A stretch of DNA of 64,000 bases, taken from the NCBI GenBank assembly GCA_002694745.1, contig NZMY01000016.1, positions 1-64,000 of the forward strand, given 5' to 3'. Positions 55,455-64,000 of the stretch are shown here, piece after piece. A program made the translations under genes and the position numbers. Under the pieces are notes generated by a model, which ran no database searches, was not told the origin of the DNA, and worked only from the letters and a program-made list of their open reading frames with translations. The stretch's first letter is position 1. Each line of letters opens with the position of its first letter. This DNA is from Croceicoccus sp. (GTDB lineage Bacteria; Pseudomonadota; Alphaproteobacteria; Sphingomonadales; Sphingomonadaceae).

Positions 55455-58400
55455 ATGAAAACAGGGGCAGACACCACGGGCGCGAACGGACTGAGCGGCA
55501 ACGCCGCCGGGACGAATGCGGCGGGGGCACGGCTGGCACAGGATGCAGCGGCCAATGTGATCGCCGGCACCGGCCGTCGCGCGCTGGCCGATCCCGACCA
55601 GACGACCACGGTGGTCCTGCCCGAAGGCGCCACGCTCGACGATCTGCGCGTCGATGGCGACAATCTGATCGTTGCCCTGCCCGACGGCACGCAGATGGTG
55701 ATCGTCGACGGCGCGATTTATGACGTCGACCTGGTGATCCAGGGAACGCGCATTCCCGACGAGAACTGGAAGGATTATCTTGGGATCGAGGACCAGATCG
55801 ATCCCGAAGCAGGCGGCACCCGCAGCTCCGGCGGCAATTTCGCGGACCCGGTCATGCCGATCGACCCGGCCTACGACATCGGCAATCTGCTGCCCTATAC
55901 CGAACTGCAGTTCCCGGTGCAGGAAGATGTCGAAATCGGCCAATATGTCCTTCGCACCGATGACGAAGGCCCGGTCCCGCCCGGCATCCTTCCCATTATC
56001 GAGAGCATCGCGGGCACCACCGTAGACGAGGACGGGCTGCCCGCGCGCAACGGTGATGAGGGTCCCGAGCCTGCCGGCACGATGGACGAGACCGACGCCG
56101 AAAGCGCGACCGGCACGATCCGCTTCAACTCGCCCGGCGGGGTGGACGAGATCCTGATCGACGGCATCCCGGCCATCGATATCGTCGACGGAGAGGCCGT
56201 GATCGTCTTTCCGCCGACGGCCATCGGCCCGGGCCTGCTCACCATCGTGGACGTTGACCTCGCCACCGGCACGATCACCTATGATTACACGCTGACCGAC
56301 AACACCGACGGCACCGGAACCAGCGTCGATTTCGACGTCACCATCGTCGCGCCCGGCGGACCCAGCGCCACCGGCAATGTCGTGGTCACCATCATCGACG
56401 ACGTGCCGGTCGCAGTCGACGACGGCAATCTCGCGACCCTGCCCGACGAGGCCAGCGGCGCGGTCATCGGCACCGTCGCCCAGATCGTCTCGAACGACGA
56501 TTACGGCGCCGACGGGGTCGGAAATCCGGCCATCACCATCGGCAATGGCGATCAGGGCGGCACGATTGCCGTCGTCAATGGCGAGCTGGTCTATACCCCC
56601 GCGGTCGATGTCGCGCCCGGACAGACCGTCGTCGAACGCTTCACCTATACGATCACCGACGGCGACGGCAGCGTCTCGAACGAAGCGGTGTTCACCGTCA
56701 CCCTGACCGAGGGCGGACCCGCGCTCAATGTCGATGCCGCGCGCATCACCGTGGACGAGGACGGCCTTCCGGGCGGGCTCGCCGGCGGACCGGGCGACGT
56801 CGCGGGCACGGCGACCAGTGCCAGCGGACAGCTTGCCGGGCTGGACTTCGGTCCCGACGGCGTGGGCGATATCGCGCTTGCCGCTTCTGCCGATACGGGT
56901 CTGGTCACGCTGGCCGGGAACGCCGTCGAAACGGTGTGGGACGCGGCCAGCCATACGCTGACCGGACAGGATGCGGTGACGGGTGAAACCGTCTTCACGC
57001 TGGTCATCACCGATGTCGCCAACGGCAGCTATATCTTCACGCTGCTGTCCCCCGTCGCCCATCCCGGCGCGGCAGAGGATAATGCGACGCTGTCGATCCC
57101 GGTCACGGTCACCGACGGCGACGGCGACAGCACCGGCGGCACTATCGCGCTCGTCATCAACGACGACAGCCCGGTGGTCAGGCTGACCGGCACGCAGGCA
57201 GGCGTCGCGCTGCTGGACGAATCGCCGCTGTCGGCAGACGGCATCGCCAGCGCCACCATCGATTTTTCGGGCAATTTCGCGGTCGGCTATGGCGCCGACG
57301 GCATGGGCGCGACCAGCTACGCGCTCGGCCTGTCGGGTGAGACTGTCGGATCGGGCCTGTTCACGCTGGACGGGACGCAGATCGTTCTTACCATCAGCGG
57401 CGGCGTCATCACCGGTTCGGCCGACGGCACCGATTATTTCACCATCAGCGTCGATGCGGCCGGCAAGGTCACTTTCGCCTTCACCGAAGATTACGCGAAT
57501 GTCAGCCATGGCGACCCGGCCAATCCGGACGATGTCGTCGCCATCATCGCAGAGGCCGGCGCGATCACGCTGACCGCGACGGCCAGCGATGCGGACGGCG
57601 ACACCGCCAGCGCCGTGATCGACCTGGGCACGGGCATTTTCGTGATCGGCGACGATGGGCCGGTCGCGGTGGACGACGGCGGCTTCGTTGTGGACAACGG
57701 CCCCCTCGCGATCGACGTTTTCACCAATGATAGCCCGGGCACCGACGGCGTCGATCCCGCCACCGGCATCGCGCTGGCGGACGGCCCCGCCAAGGGCACG
57801 GTCAGCTATAACGGCGACGGCACCTTCACCTACACGCCCAACGCGGGCGCAAGCGGAAGCGACAACTTCACCTACACGATCACCGATGCGGATGGCGATA
57901 CCTCGACCGCGCAGGTGACCCTGACGATCACGCCCGACACGGCTCCGGTCATCGTGCGCACCGGCAATGTCCGCGTGGATGAAGACGGGCTTGCGGGCGC
58001 CAACGCCGACAGCGGCCAGACCGATCCGCGAGAGAATGCCTCGACCGGCATGGCGTCGGGGGCGGGCACGATCCGGGTCGATTTCGGATCCGACCTGCCG
58101 ACCGATCCGCGCGGAGCGTTTGCGTTCTCCAATGCCGATGCGCTGGACGGTTCGATCCGTTCAGGCGGGCAGCCGGTCGATTTCTCGGTCGATGCGGCGG
58201 GCAATCTGGTCGGCACCGTGGACGGCGGAGTGACGACGGTCATCACCATCGCGCTGGGCACGGTCTCCGCACCCTCGAACGGTGTGGTCAATTACAGCTA
58301 TACGGTGACGCTGCTGCAGCCGGTCGACCATCCGGTCGGCGGTGTCGAGGACACGGTGAGGCTCGGCGGAATCACCTTCACGGTCACCGACAGCGACGGC

Positions 58401-61400
58401 ACGGCCACGTCGGGCCAGTTCTCTGTCAGGATCAGCGACGACGTCCCGACGGCAGAGGCGCAGGCAGAAGGCGCCCCCATGCTGGTGGTGGACGACAGCA
58501 CGCTGGGCATTGACGCCAGCGCCGATTTCTCGGCCGTATTCGACCTGTCGGCTGGCGCGGACGGCACCGATGCGACGCGCTATGCGCTGGGCATCGCGGC
58601 GGCTGGCGCGGACAGCGGTCTGACCGACACGGCAAGCGGCGACGCGATCCTGCTCTATCTGGAAGGCAGCACGGTCGTGGGCCGCGTCGGCGGCGAGACA
58701 GGCGATATTGCCTTCACGCTGGATGTCGATGCGAACGGCACGGTCACGCTCGACCAGCGGCGCGCCATTGCGCATGACGATCCGTCAGACCCGGTCGAGG
58801 CTGCGCCCGATGCGGCCGAAACGCTGGCCTCGGCAGGCCTGATCACGCTCACCGCGTCGGTCACCGATGGCGACGGCGACACCGCCAGCGCCACGGTGAA
58901 CATCGGTCAGACCTTGCGGTTCGAGGATGACGGCCCGGCGATCGACGCAATGATCGCCGATGACGATGCCTATGCTCAGACCAGCGACGCCGCCCTTCCC
59001 GGCAGCGACAGCGCCGTGCTGAACCTTGGCGCGCTGTTCGGCTATTCCGGCGCGGACGACGGCGCCGACGGCGAGGGCAGCATTTCCGAAAGCTTCGCCC
59101 TCACCCTCCTCGTCGCGGAAGGCAGCGCAAGCGGCCTTTCCAGCGGCGGTCAGGCCATCAACCTGTTCATCAGCGCCGACGGAACGGTCGTGACCGGGTC
59201 CACCGCTGGCAGCGGAGGCGGCGTCGGCGTTGCGAATACCGTGTTCACGGTGTCGCTTGCCCCCGACGGCACGCTGACGCTCAGCCAGATGCAGCCCATC
59301 GACCATGCGCCGGGCAGCGACAGCGTCATGCTGCCGAATGGGCTGATCGGTGCGGATTACGGCGTGACCATCACCGATGGCGACGGCGACAGCGTGACCG
59401 ATACGACCAGCAACGATCTGGGCGGCAATCTGGTCTTTGGCGACGATGCACCGTCGGTCGAAGTCAGCGGCGAACTGCCCGCGGCGGTGCTTGACGAATC
59501 GCCGCTCGCGCCTGACGGCGACGGCATCTATTCGGTGACGAAGGATTTTTCGGCAGGGTTCAGCTTCGACCCCAGCGCCGACGGTCCGAACACCGCGACC
59601 TATGCGCTGCAACTGTCGGCCAATGGTACCCCCAGCGGGTTGTTCGCGCTCGACGACAGCGATGTGACGGCTGCCGACGGCGACGGTATCGGCCAGGGCG
59701 ACCCGATCCTGCTGACCATGGACGGCGGCGATGTCGTCGGCATGGCGAATGGCACCGAATATTTCCGCATCTCGCTGGACCAGGCGACGGGCGAAGTGAC
59801 CTTCACTCGGTCCGAGAATGTCTGGCATGCGGTGACCGGTTTCTATGCGGGCGACGATGCGCAGACCATCACCCTGCCCGCCGACATCCTCAAGCTGACG
59901 GCTACCATCACCGACCGCGACGGCGACAGCGACACCGCCTCGATCGATATCGGCCAGAACAGCTTCACGATCGAGGATGACGGCCCCAGCGTCGGCATGG
60001 TGACCAAGTACACCGGCTTCCAGCTTTCGGGCACGACCGATTACGCGATGGTCGCCAACGACATTCTCGATTTCGAATTCGGAACCGACGGACCGCTCGG
60101 CGGGTCGCTGGGCACCGGCGTCGAGTTCGTCATCCGCCCGACCAGCAGTGTGGCTGGCATGGCCCTGACCAATATCGACCAGCCGGTCTACGACCCGGTT
60201 GACGGCGTCTGGAAATTCGCGTTCGACTATGTCGACAGTGAGGGGCAGGCCGGATCGAACAGCGGTTCGATAAGCTATGACGGCACCAATTATCAGCTGG
60301 TTCTGAACGACAGCTTCGAATTCACCTCGGTCACCTCGCTGTCGGACCCGGTGAACAGCACCGCTTATGAAGTGGACGGCGTCTCGAACGATCGCAGCGA
60401 GATCCTCGTCAACGAACTCGCCAACGGCACCGAAGCTCCGATCTTCGTGCAGATCACCGGCGTGAAAGGCGGCATCACTGCGGGCGGCGACAACGCGCTG
60501 TCTGCCGGCGAACAGGTCGGCGGCGACCAGAGCTGGATAACCACCGACAACAATGCCTATGGCGTGGCGGGAGAAGCGCTCGACAGCGGCGAGGTCCTCG
60601 ACCTCAAGTTCCATGCGTGGGATCCGAAGCAATATGACGTCGACACCTCGGCCTTCGTTTCGGGCCTGACCTTCACCCTCGACGGCGTGGGTGCGGATCA
60701 GGATTTCGTCGTGATCCTCAAGCTCGCCGATCCGAACGATCCCGGCAATATCCTGACGACCCGCGCCGTCGTGGTCGGATCGGACGATATCTACCGCCAG
60801 GCCGATGCGATCCCCGACGGCTTTGCGGCGCCGGCGCTGGATAATGACGACGGCTTCGTCATCATCGAGGCGAACGACTATCTGCAGAGCGGCGAAAGCT
60901 ATGTCATCGTCGGCGCGCAGGTCATGTCCTCGACCGGCGGATTGACCGGCAGCGGCATCGACCTCAACGGCGCAACCGGCGATGCAGGTGCCAGCAGCGG
61001 CACGGCGGGCTTCGGCGCGGAGACCAACGACAGCGATGTCGTGACCATAAGCGACATCGGCCTGATCCGCACGGTTATCAGCCAGCAGACCGTGTCGCTC
61101 GACATCGACATCACCGTGACCGATGCCGACGGCGACACCGAATACACCACATTCCACATCAACCCGTTCGGCGATCCGGTCGTGCTCGACATGGACGGCG
61201 ACGGGTTCCACTTCCAGTCGCTCGACAGCGGGGTGATGTACGACATCAACGGCGACGGCGTGCTGGACCAGACCGCGTGGATCGGGGCCGGCGACGCCAT
61301 CCTCATTCGCGATGCGAACGGCAACGGCATCGTCGACGACGCCAGCGAGTTCATCTTCCACCAGGACAGGATGACCGACCTGCAGACCCTGCATGCGCAA

Positions 61401-62459
61401 TATGGCGATATGCTGGACGGCAATGATGGCGATTTCGGCAAGTTCGGCATCTGGCTGGACAATGGCGACGGCGTGTTCCAGTCGGGCGAATTCAAGACGC
61501 TGGCCGAAGCGGGCATCACCGATATCGCGCTGACCAGCGATGGCACGCCCGGCACCGCGATCGGCGGCGAGGTGCAGATCATGGGCACGGGCAGCTTCAA
61601 CGGCGGGACCGGTGCGCTGGTCGATGCGGCGTTCCGCTATCAGCTCGGCACGAAGGCTGCGGCAGGACAGCGCACGCAGGAGATGGCCGCGATCGCCGCA
61701 ACGGCGACCGCCGTGCTGGCTTCGACTGCCGCCCACGCGGAGCCGTCTTTTGACGGCCAGCAGATGGTTAATTTCGAGGAAACGGGCCAGGGACAATCGT
61801 TCGCCCCCACGGTGGCACAGCTGCAATCGGGTCACGAACTGCCGTCGCTGTCGTGGAACGCGCAGATCGCGGCAGACCCTGCCGCACGGCCAGAGGCGGC
61901 GCGCGACCACCATGACATCGACCACCAGTTCGCCGCGGAACGCCCGCTGGCGGGGCAGAACGAAGATGTCACGCCGCTCGGCCGCGGCGATGGGCTGGAC
62001 GATGCGGGCGCGTCGTCGCAGCACGAGGCGGCATTCGATGCAGGCCACGCCGCTCCGTCGGCGGGCGCGGTGTCGGCGCAGATGATGGAAGCGCTGCTCC
62101 AGCTGTCGGCTGAACAGCCCGCGGCAGGCGACGCCGCCCAGCCCGCGAGTGACGCGGTGCGCGAGGCTCTGGCAGAAGTGACCGGAGAGGATGCGATCTC
62201 TCAGCTCGTCGATCAGGTGATTGACAGCGCATCGGCGGACGCACAGGGCGCGGCTGCGAATACGCATGGATGGTGGGCCGGACAGGGGGCGGCCGTGCAT
62301 GGTGCCGGGCATTCCGGTGGTGACGGCGTTGGGCACGACGGGGGTGCCAGCGATCTAGCGGCCTTGCTGAACGGGCTTGTCGCCGGAACGGGCCATGGCG
62401 GCGCCATGCCTGCGGATAATGGCGACGAAGCCGCGCTGATGGCCGCCGCAAGCCAGTAG
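55455..62459 (+). CDS. Giant Asp/Gly-rich repeat adhesin, probable type I secretion substrate
   Basis: 2334 residues. The N-terminus has no Sec signal peptide, consistent with a type I substrate; VVLPEGATLDDLRVDGDNLIVALPDGTQMV (about 52-82) resembles the prefix domain of sphingomonad and BapA-type surface proteins. The body is made of Ig-like repeats with recurring VDEDGL (about 190, 435, 840), LDESPL, TDGDGDS and DDGP motifs of the VCBS/T1SS-143/DUF5801 kind, about 10 copies. Near 1910-2020 is a Ca-loop domain (VVLDMDGDGFHFQS, YDINGDGVLDQ, DANGNGIVDD). The tail is Ala/His-rich without RTX nonapeptides. I see no cysteine. It is followed by OmpA and TolC genes. Likely biofilm adhesin. Confidence 0.87.
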   Translation: MKTGADTTGANGLSGNAAGTNAAGARLAQDAAANVIAGTGRRALADPDQTTTVVLPEGATLDDLRVDGDNLIVALPDGTQMVIVDGAIYDVDLVIQGTRIPDENWKDYLGIEDQIDPEAGGTRSSGGNFADPVMPIDPAYDIGNLLPYTELQFPVQEDVEIGQYVLRTDDEGPVPPGILPIIESIAGTTVDEDGLPARNGDEGPEPAGTMDETDAESATGTIRFNSPGGVDEILIDGIPAIDIVDGEAVIVFPPTAIGPGLLTIVDVDLATGTITYDYTLTDNTDGTGTSVDFDVTIVAPGGPSATGNVVVTIIDDVPVAVDDGNLATLPDEASGAVIGTVAQIVSNDDYGADGVGNPAITIGNGDQGGTIAVVNGELVYTPAVDVAPGQTVVERFTYTITDGDGSVSNEAVFTVTLTEGGPALNVDAARITVDEDGLPGGLAGGPGDVAGTATSASGQLAGLDFGPDGVGDIALAASADTGLVTLAGNAVETVWDAASHTLTGQDAVTGETVFTLVITDVANGSYIFTLLSPVAHPGAAEDNATLSIPVTVTDGDGDSTGGTIALVINDDSPVVRLTGTQAGVALLDESPLSADGIASATIDFSGNFAVGYGADGMGATSYALGLSGETVGSGLFTLDGTQIVLTISGGVITGSADGTDYFTISVDAAGKVTFAFTEDYANVSHGDPANPDDVVAIIAEAGAITLTATASDADGDTASAVIDLGTGIFVIGDDGPVAVDDGGFVVDNGPLAIDVFTNDSPGTDGVDPATGIALADGPAKGTVSYNGDGTFTYTPNAGASGSDNFTYTITDADGDTSTAQVTLTITPDTAPVIVRTGNVRVDEDGLAGANADSGQTDPRENASTGMASGAGTIRVDFGSDLPTDPRGAFAFSNADALDGSIRSGGQPVDFSVDAAGNLVGTVDGGVTTVITIALGTVSAPSNGVVNYSYTVTLLQPVDHPVGGVEDTVRLGGITFTVTDSDGTATSGQFSVRISDDVPTAEAQAEGAPMLVVDDSTLGIDASADFSAVFDLSAGADGTDATRYALGIAAAGADSGLTDTASGDAILLYLEGSTVVGRVGGETGDIAFTLDVDANGTVTLDQRRAIAHDDPSDPVEAAPDAAETLASAGLITLTASVTDGDGDTASATVNIGQTLRFEDDGPAIDAMIADDDAYAQTSDAALPGSDSAVLNLGALFGYSGADDGADGEGSISESFALTLLVAEGSASGLSSGGQAINLFISADGTVVTGSTAGSGGGVGVANTVFTVSLAPDGTLTLSQMQPIDHAPGSDSVMLPNGLIGADYGVTITDGDGDSVTDTTSNDLGGNLVFGDDAPSVEVSGELPAAVLDESPLAPDGDGIYSVTKDFSAGFSFDPSADGPNTATYALQLSANGTPSGLFALDDSDVTAADGDGIGQGDPILLTMDGGDVVGMANGTEYFRISLDQATGEVTFTRSENVWHAVTGFYAGDDAQTITLPADILKLTATITDRDGDSDTASIDIGQNSFTIEDDGPSVGMVTKYTGFQLSGTTDYAMVANDILDFEFGTDGPLGGSLGTGVEFVIRPTSSVAGMALTNIDQPVYDPVDGVWKFAFDYVDSEGQAGSNSGSISYDGTNYQLVLNDSFEFTSVTSLSDPVNSTAYEVDGVSNDRSEILVNELANGTEAPIFVQITGVKGGITAGGDNALSAGEQVGGDQSWITTDNNAYGVAGEALDSGEVLDLKFHAWDPKQYDVDTSAFVSGLTFTLDGVGADQDFVVILKLADPNDPGNILTTRAVVVGSDDIYRQADAIPDGFAAPALDNDDGFVIIEANDYLQSGESYVIVGAQVMSSTGGLTGSGIDLNGATGDAGASSGTAGFGAETNDSDVVTISDIGLIRTVISQQTVSLDIDITVTDADGDTEYTTFHINPFGDPVVLDMDGDGFHFQSLDSGVMYDINGDGVLDQTAWIGAGDAILIRDANGNGIVDDASEFIFHQDRMTDLQTLHAQYGDMLDGNDGDFGKFGIWLDNGDGVFQSGEFKTLAEAGITDIALTSDGTPGTAIGGEVQIMGTGSFNGGTGALVDAAFRYQLGTKAAAGQRTQEMAAIAATATAVLASTAAHAEPSFDGQQMVNFEETGQGQSFAPTVAQLQSGHELPSLSWNAQIAADPAARPEAARDHHDIDHQFAAERPLAGQNEDVTPLGRGDGLDDAGASSQHEAAFDAGHAAPSAGAVSAQMMEALLQLSAEQPAAGDAAQPASDAVREALAEVTGEDAISQLVDQVIDSASADAQGAAANTHGWWAGQGAAVHGAGHSGGDGVGHDGGASDLAALLNGLVAGTGHGGAMPADNGDEAALMAAASQ

Positions 62460-62528
62460 GCGGCAACAGGGTAATCACAGGGGGCGGATCGGCGAAAGCG
62501 ATCCGGCCGCATAATGGGGGCATTGGAA

Positions 62529-63263
62529 ATGGAAGTTCGTACCGTCCGCAAGCTGGCGGCAGGCGTGGCCTCGGCCTCGCTCGCCATGCTGCTGGCCTGC
62601 CCGGCAAATGCGCAGACAGCTCCGCAAGCGGATCAGGACCTGATGGGCCTGAACGATGGCGAGCTGCGCGACGCGCTGGACATGCGGTACGATGCTGCGC
62701 TGGCCGCCACGCTGGACCCTGCGATCATCAACGCGACCGATGCCCGCTTTCACTGGGCGTCCGAAGCCAAAGTGCAATGCGCGATCGCCATCGGCTTTAC
62801 AAAGAACGATCTGCGGGACGAGGATTCGATCCGCAAATGCGATGCCGCCTATCGCCGCCTGATGGCGCCGCCCCCGGCACCGCCGCCGCCCCCGCCCCCC
62901 CCGCCGATTCCAGTTCGCCCGGCGATCTGCGACCAGGCGGTCAATACGGTGTTCTTCGACTTCGACAGCCGCGCCGCGCCGCAATCGACTGCAGCGACCG
63001 CGCAATTCCTGCGTTCGAACACGCAGACCTGCGGCTGGACCGGCTTCGACGTGGTCGGCCACACCGACCGCGCGGGCAGCGACGCGTATAACGACACGCT
63101 GTCGATGGCCCGCGCGCGGTCGGTCGCCGACATCATGGTCGCACAAGGCATTCCCGAAACAATGATCACCGTCGCCGGACGGGGAGAGCACGATCTCGCC
63201 GTCCAGACGGTCGATGGTGAGCGCAATCCCCAGAACCGCCGCGTGGTCATCACGGTCCGCTAA
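62529..63263 (+). CDS. OmpA-family protein with proline linker
   Basis: A 244-residue envelope protein. A signal peptide (MEVRTVRKLAAGVASASLAM, cut near PANAQ) precedes a short helical domain with two cysteines, a run of about 15 prolines broken by Ala and Ile (about 114-128), and a C-terminal OmpA domain: VFFDFDSRAAP, FDVVGHTDRAGSDAYNDTLSMARA and RGEHDLAV with NRRVVITV. The conserved Asp and Arg of NALSxxRA/RNRRV that bind peptidoglycan are present. It sits between a giant adhesin and TolC; in BapA/LapA-like loci such a protein anchors the apparatus to the wall. I used ATG 62529, since GGGGG lies 9 bases upstream; 62514 is the alternative. Confidence 0.85.
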   Translation: MEVRTVRKLAAGVASASLAMLLACPANAQTAPQADQDLMGLNDGELRDALDMRYDAALAATLDPAIINATDARFHWASEAKVQCAIAIGFTKNDLRDEDSIRKCDAAYRRLMAPPPAPPPPPPPPPIPVRPAICDQAVNTVFFDFDSRAAPQSTAATAQFLRSNTQTCGWTGFDVVGHTDRAGSDAYNDTLSMARARSVADIMVAQGIPETMITVAGRGEHDLAVQTVDGERNPQNRRVVITVR

Positions 63264-63275
63264 GGGACGAAACAC

Positions 63276-64000
63276 ATGAAGAAGCTTCGCAAACTCACCC
63301 TGATCGCCAGCGTCATGGTCGCCGGCGTTTCGACGCTGGCCATCGGCCAATCCGCTGCCGCACAGGAAGCCATCGGCGCACAGGAGACATCCGGCGCGAT
63401 CTCGATGGCCGAGGCGGTGGCCGTGGGCGTCGATTCGCACCCGCAGATCAGCCAGGCGCAGATGAACAAGGAAGCCATCCAGTTCGAGCGCAAGCAGGCG
63501 CAGGGGCTCTATGGCCCGCGTGTCGAGGTGGAGGCCGGCGTGGGCGTGCGGCGGCTCGACAATCCGACGCGCAGTTCGCTCGGTATTTCGAACGACTGGC
63601 TCAACCCGCTCGACGCGCAGGTTCGCGCCGACTGGACCGTGTTCGATTTCGGACGCCGCCGCGGCGAATTGCTGCGCCAGGCCGCACGCGTCGATGGCGC
63701 GTCGCTGCGCGTTCTTGAACGCAGCGAGTTCATCGGCCTGCAGATCGCGCGCCAGTATCTCGACGTTCTGCTGCAGGAACGCGTCGTCGCGGCCAGCATG
63801 GACAACACCGCCTTCCACCGCACGCTGGTCGGCAACCTCAGCGAAGGCGTGCAGCAGGGTTCGATCTCCATCGCCGACCGCCAGCAGGCGGAGGAACGTC
63901 TGCAGGCCGCGCTGGTGCGCGAGGCCGAGGCCAGCGAAACGCTGCAGAACGCGCGCATCCGGCTGCAGAGCCTGACCGGCCTGCCGATCCAGAGTGTGAT
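63276..64000 (+). CDS. TolC-family outer-membrane protein, 3' end beyond the window
   Basis: The frame is open from the ATG at 63276 to the right edge (241 residues). A signal peptide (MKKLRKLTLIASVMVAGVST, cut near AAAQE) is followed by ISMAEAVAVGVDSHPQISQA, the typical start of a TolC repeat, then ADWTVFDFGRRRGELLRQAAR and the coiled-coil entry LQIARQYLDVLLQERVV. It forms the outer-membrane channel of a type I exporter (AggA/LapE/BapB-type by context). AGGGA precedes the start 12 bases after the OmpA gene stop. The missing part should contain the second coiled coil; ABC and fusion genes may follow. Confidence 0.9.
   Translation, partial: MKKLRKLTLIASVMVAGVSTLAIGQSAAAQEAIGAQETSGAISMAEAVAVGVDSHPQISQAQMNKEAIQFERKQAQGLYGPRVEVEAGVGVRRLDNPTRSSLGISNDWLNPLDAQVRADWTVFDFGRRRGELLRQAARVDGASLRVLERSEFIGLQIARQYLDVLLQERVVAASMDNTAFHRTLVGNLSEGVQQGSISIADRQQAEERLQAALVREAEASETLQNARIRLQSLTGLPIQSV

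Noticed and set aside
58785-62336. 1183-codon open frame antisense to the adhesin
   Set aside because: It arises from the biased GC-rich, Asp/Gly codons of the adhesin; it has no family motif and no ribosome-binding site. The same holds for the antisense frame at 55206-57509.

Overview
The window is GC-rich, densely coded alphaproteobacterial chromosome. It most resembles Sphingomonadales, probably an Erythrobacteraceae-like marine heterotroph. This rests on a DivL-type tyrosine pseudokinase of the CtrA network, a sphingomonad-style TonB-dependent receptor, an ScfR/RamB-type regulator, a GTA-type holin, and an AddAB rather than RecBCD repair system. The genus is inference. I found no tRNA, rRNA, CRISPR array, complete prophage or insertion sequence.

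Layout, left to right. (1) 0.5-1.9 kb: a glycosyltransferase-methyltransferase fusion with codon use unlike its neighbours. (2) 2.1-4.4 kb: an amino-acid permease divergent from a fumarylacetoacetase-family hydrolase. (3) 4.4-15.7 kb: a carboxylate-utilisation block. It holds a DUF4212/sodium:solute symporter pair, acetyl-CoA synthetase, an ScfR/RamB-like regulator divergent from isocitrate lyase, a 50-residue unknown protein, and malate synthase G. Together these give uptake and activation of acetate or related acids and entry through the glyoxylate shunt, with the regulator in the middle. A coiled-coil small protein and a cold-shock protein lie inside this block. (4) 15.8-17.3 kb: a HerA/DUF87-type ATPase. 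(5) 17.3-22.6 kb: an uptake operon of TonB receptor, alpha/beta hydrolase and MFS transporter, divergent from a TetR regulator. (6) 22.7-25.9 kb: two adjacent DUF4139 proteins. (7) 26-31.6 kb: a lone holin, accBC, an exported unknown protein, argJ, an inositol-phosphatase-family gene and trxA.

(8) 31.7-42.8 kb: a tightly packed minus-strand operon, divL - tsaE - amgK-like - murU-like - addB - addA. It mixes cell-cycle signalling, tRNA modification, cell-wall recycling and double-strand-break repair. (9) 43-45.6 kb: an acyltransferase and a polysaccharide pyruvyl transferase, both suited to surface polysaccharide decoration. (10) 45.6-54.9 kb: ahcY with a perfect SahR-like palindrome upstream, an exported unknown, a peroxiredoxin, an amidohydrolase that appears to have lost its catalytic aspartate by in-frame deletion, a formylglycine-type sulfatase, parC and a DJ-1/PfpI protein. 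(11) 55.4 kb to the right edge: a 2334-residue Asp/Gly-rich repeat adhesin, an OmpA-family protein and a TolC-family outer-membrane protein that runs off the window. This looks like a type I-secreted biofilm-adhesin locus whose ABC transporter and membrane-fusion genes probably lie further right.

The most notable observations are the Tyr-for-His DivL, the amidohydrolase with the missing metal/catalytic Asp, the small protein between aceA and glcB, the 8-bp-phased operator between the regulator and aceA, the EF-hand-like loop in the TonB receptor, the DUF4139 pair with a TonB-receptor-like IVVTG motif, and the adhesin locus with a hairpin over its ribosome-binding site.
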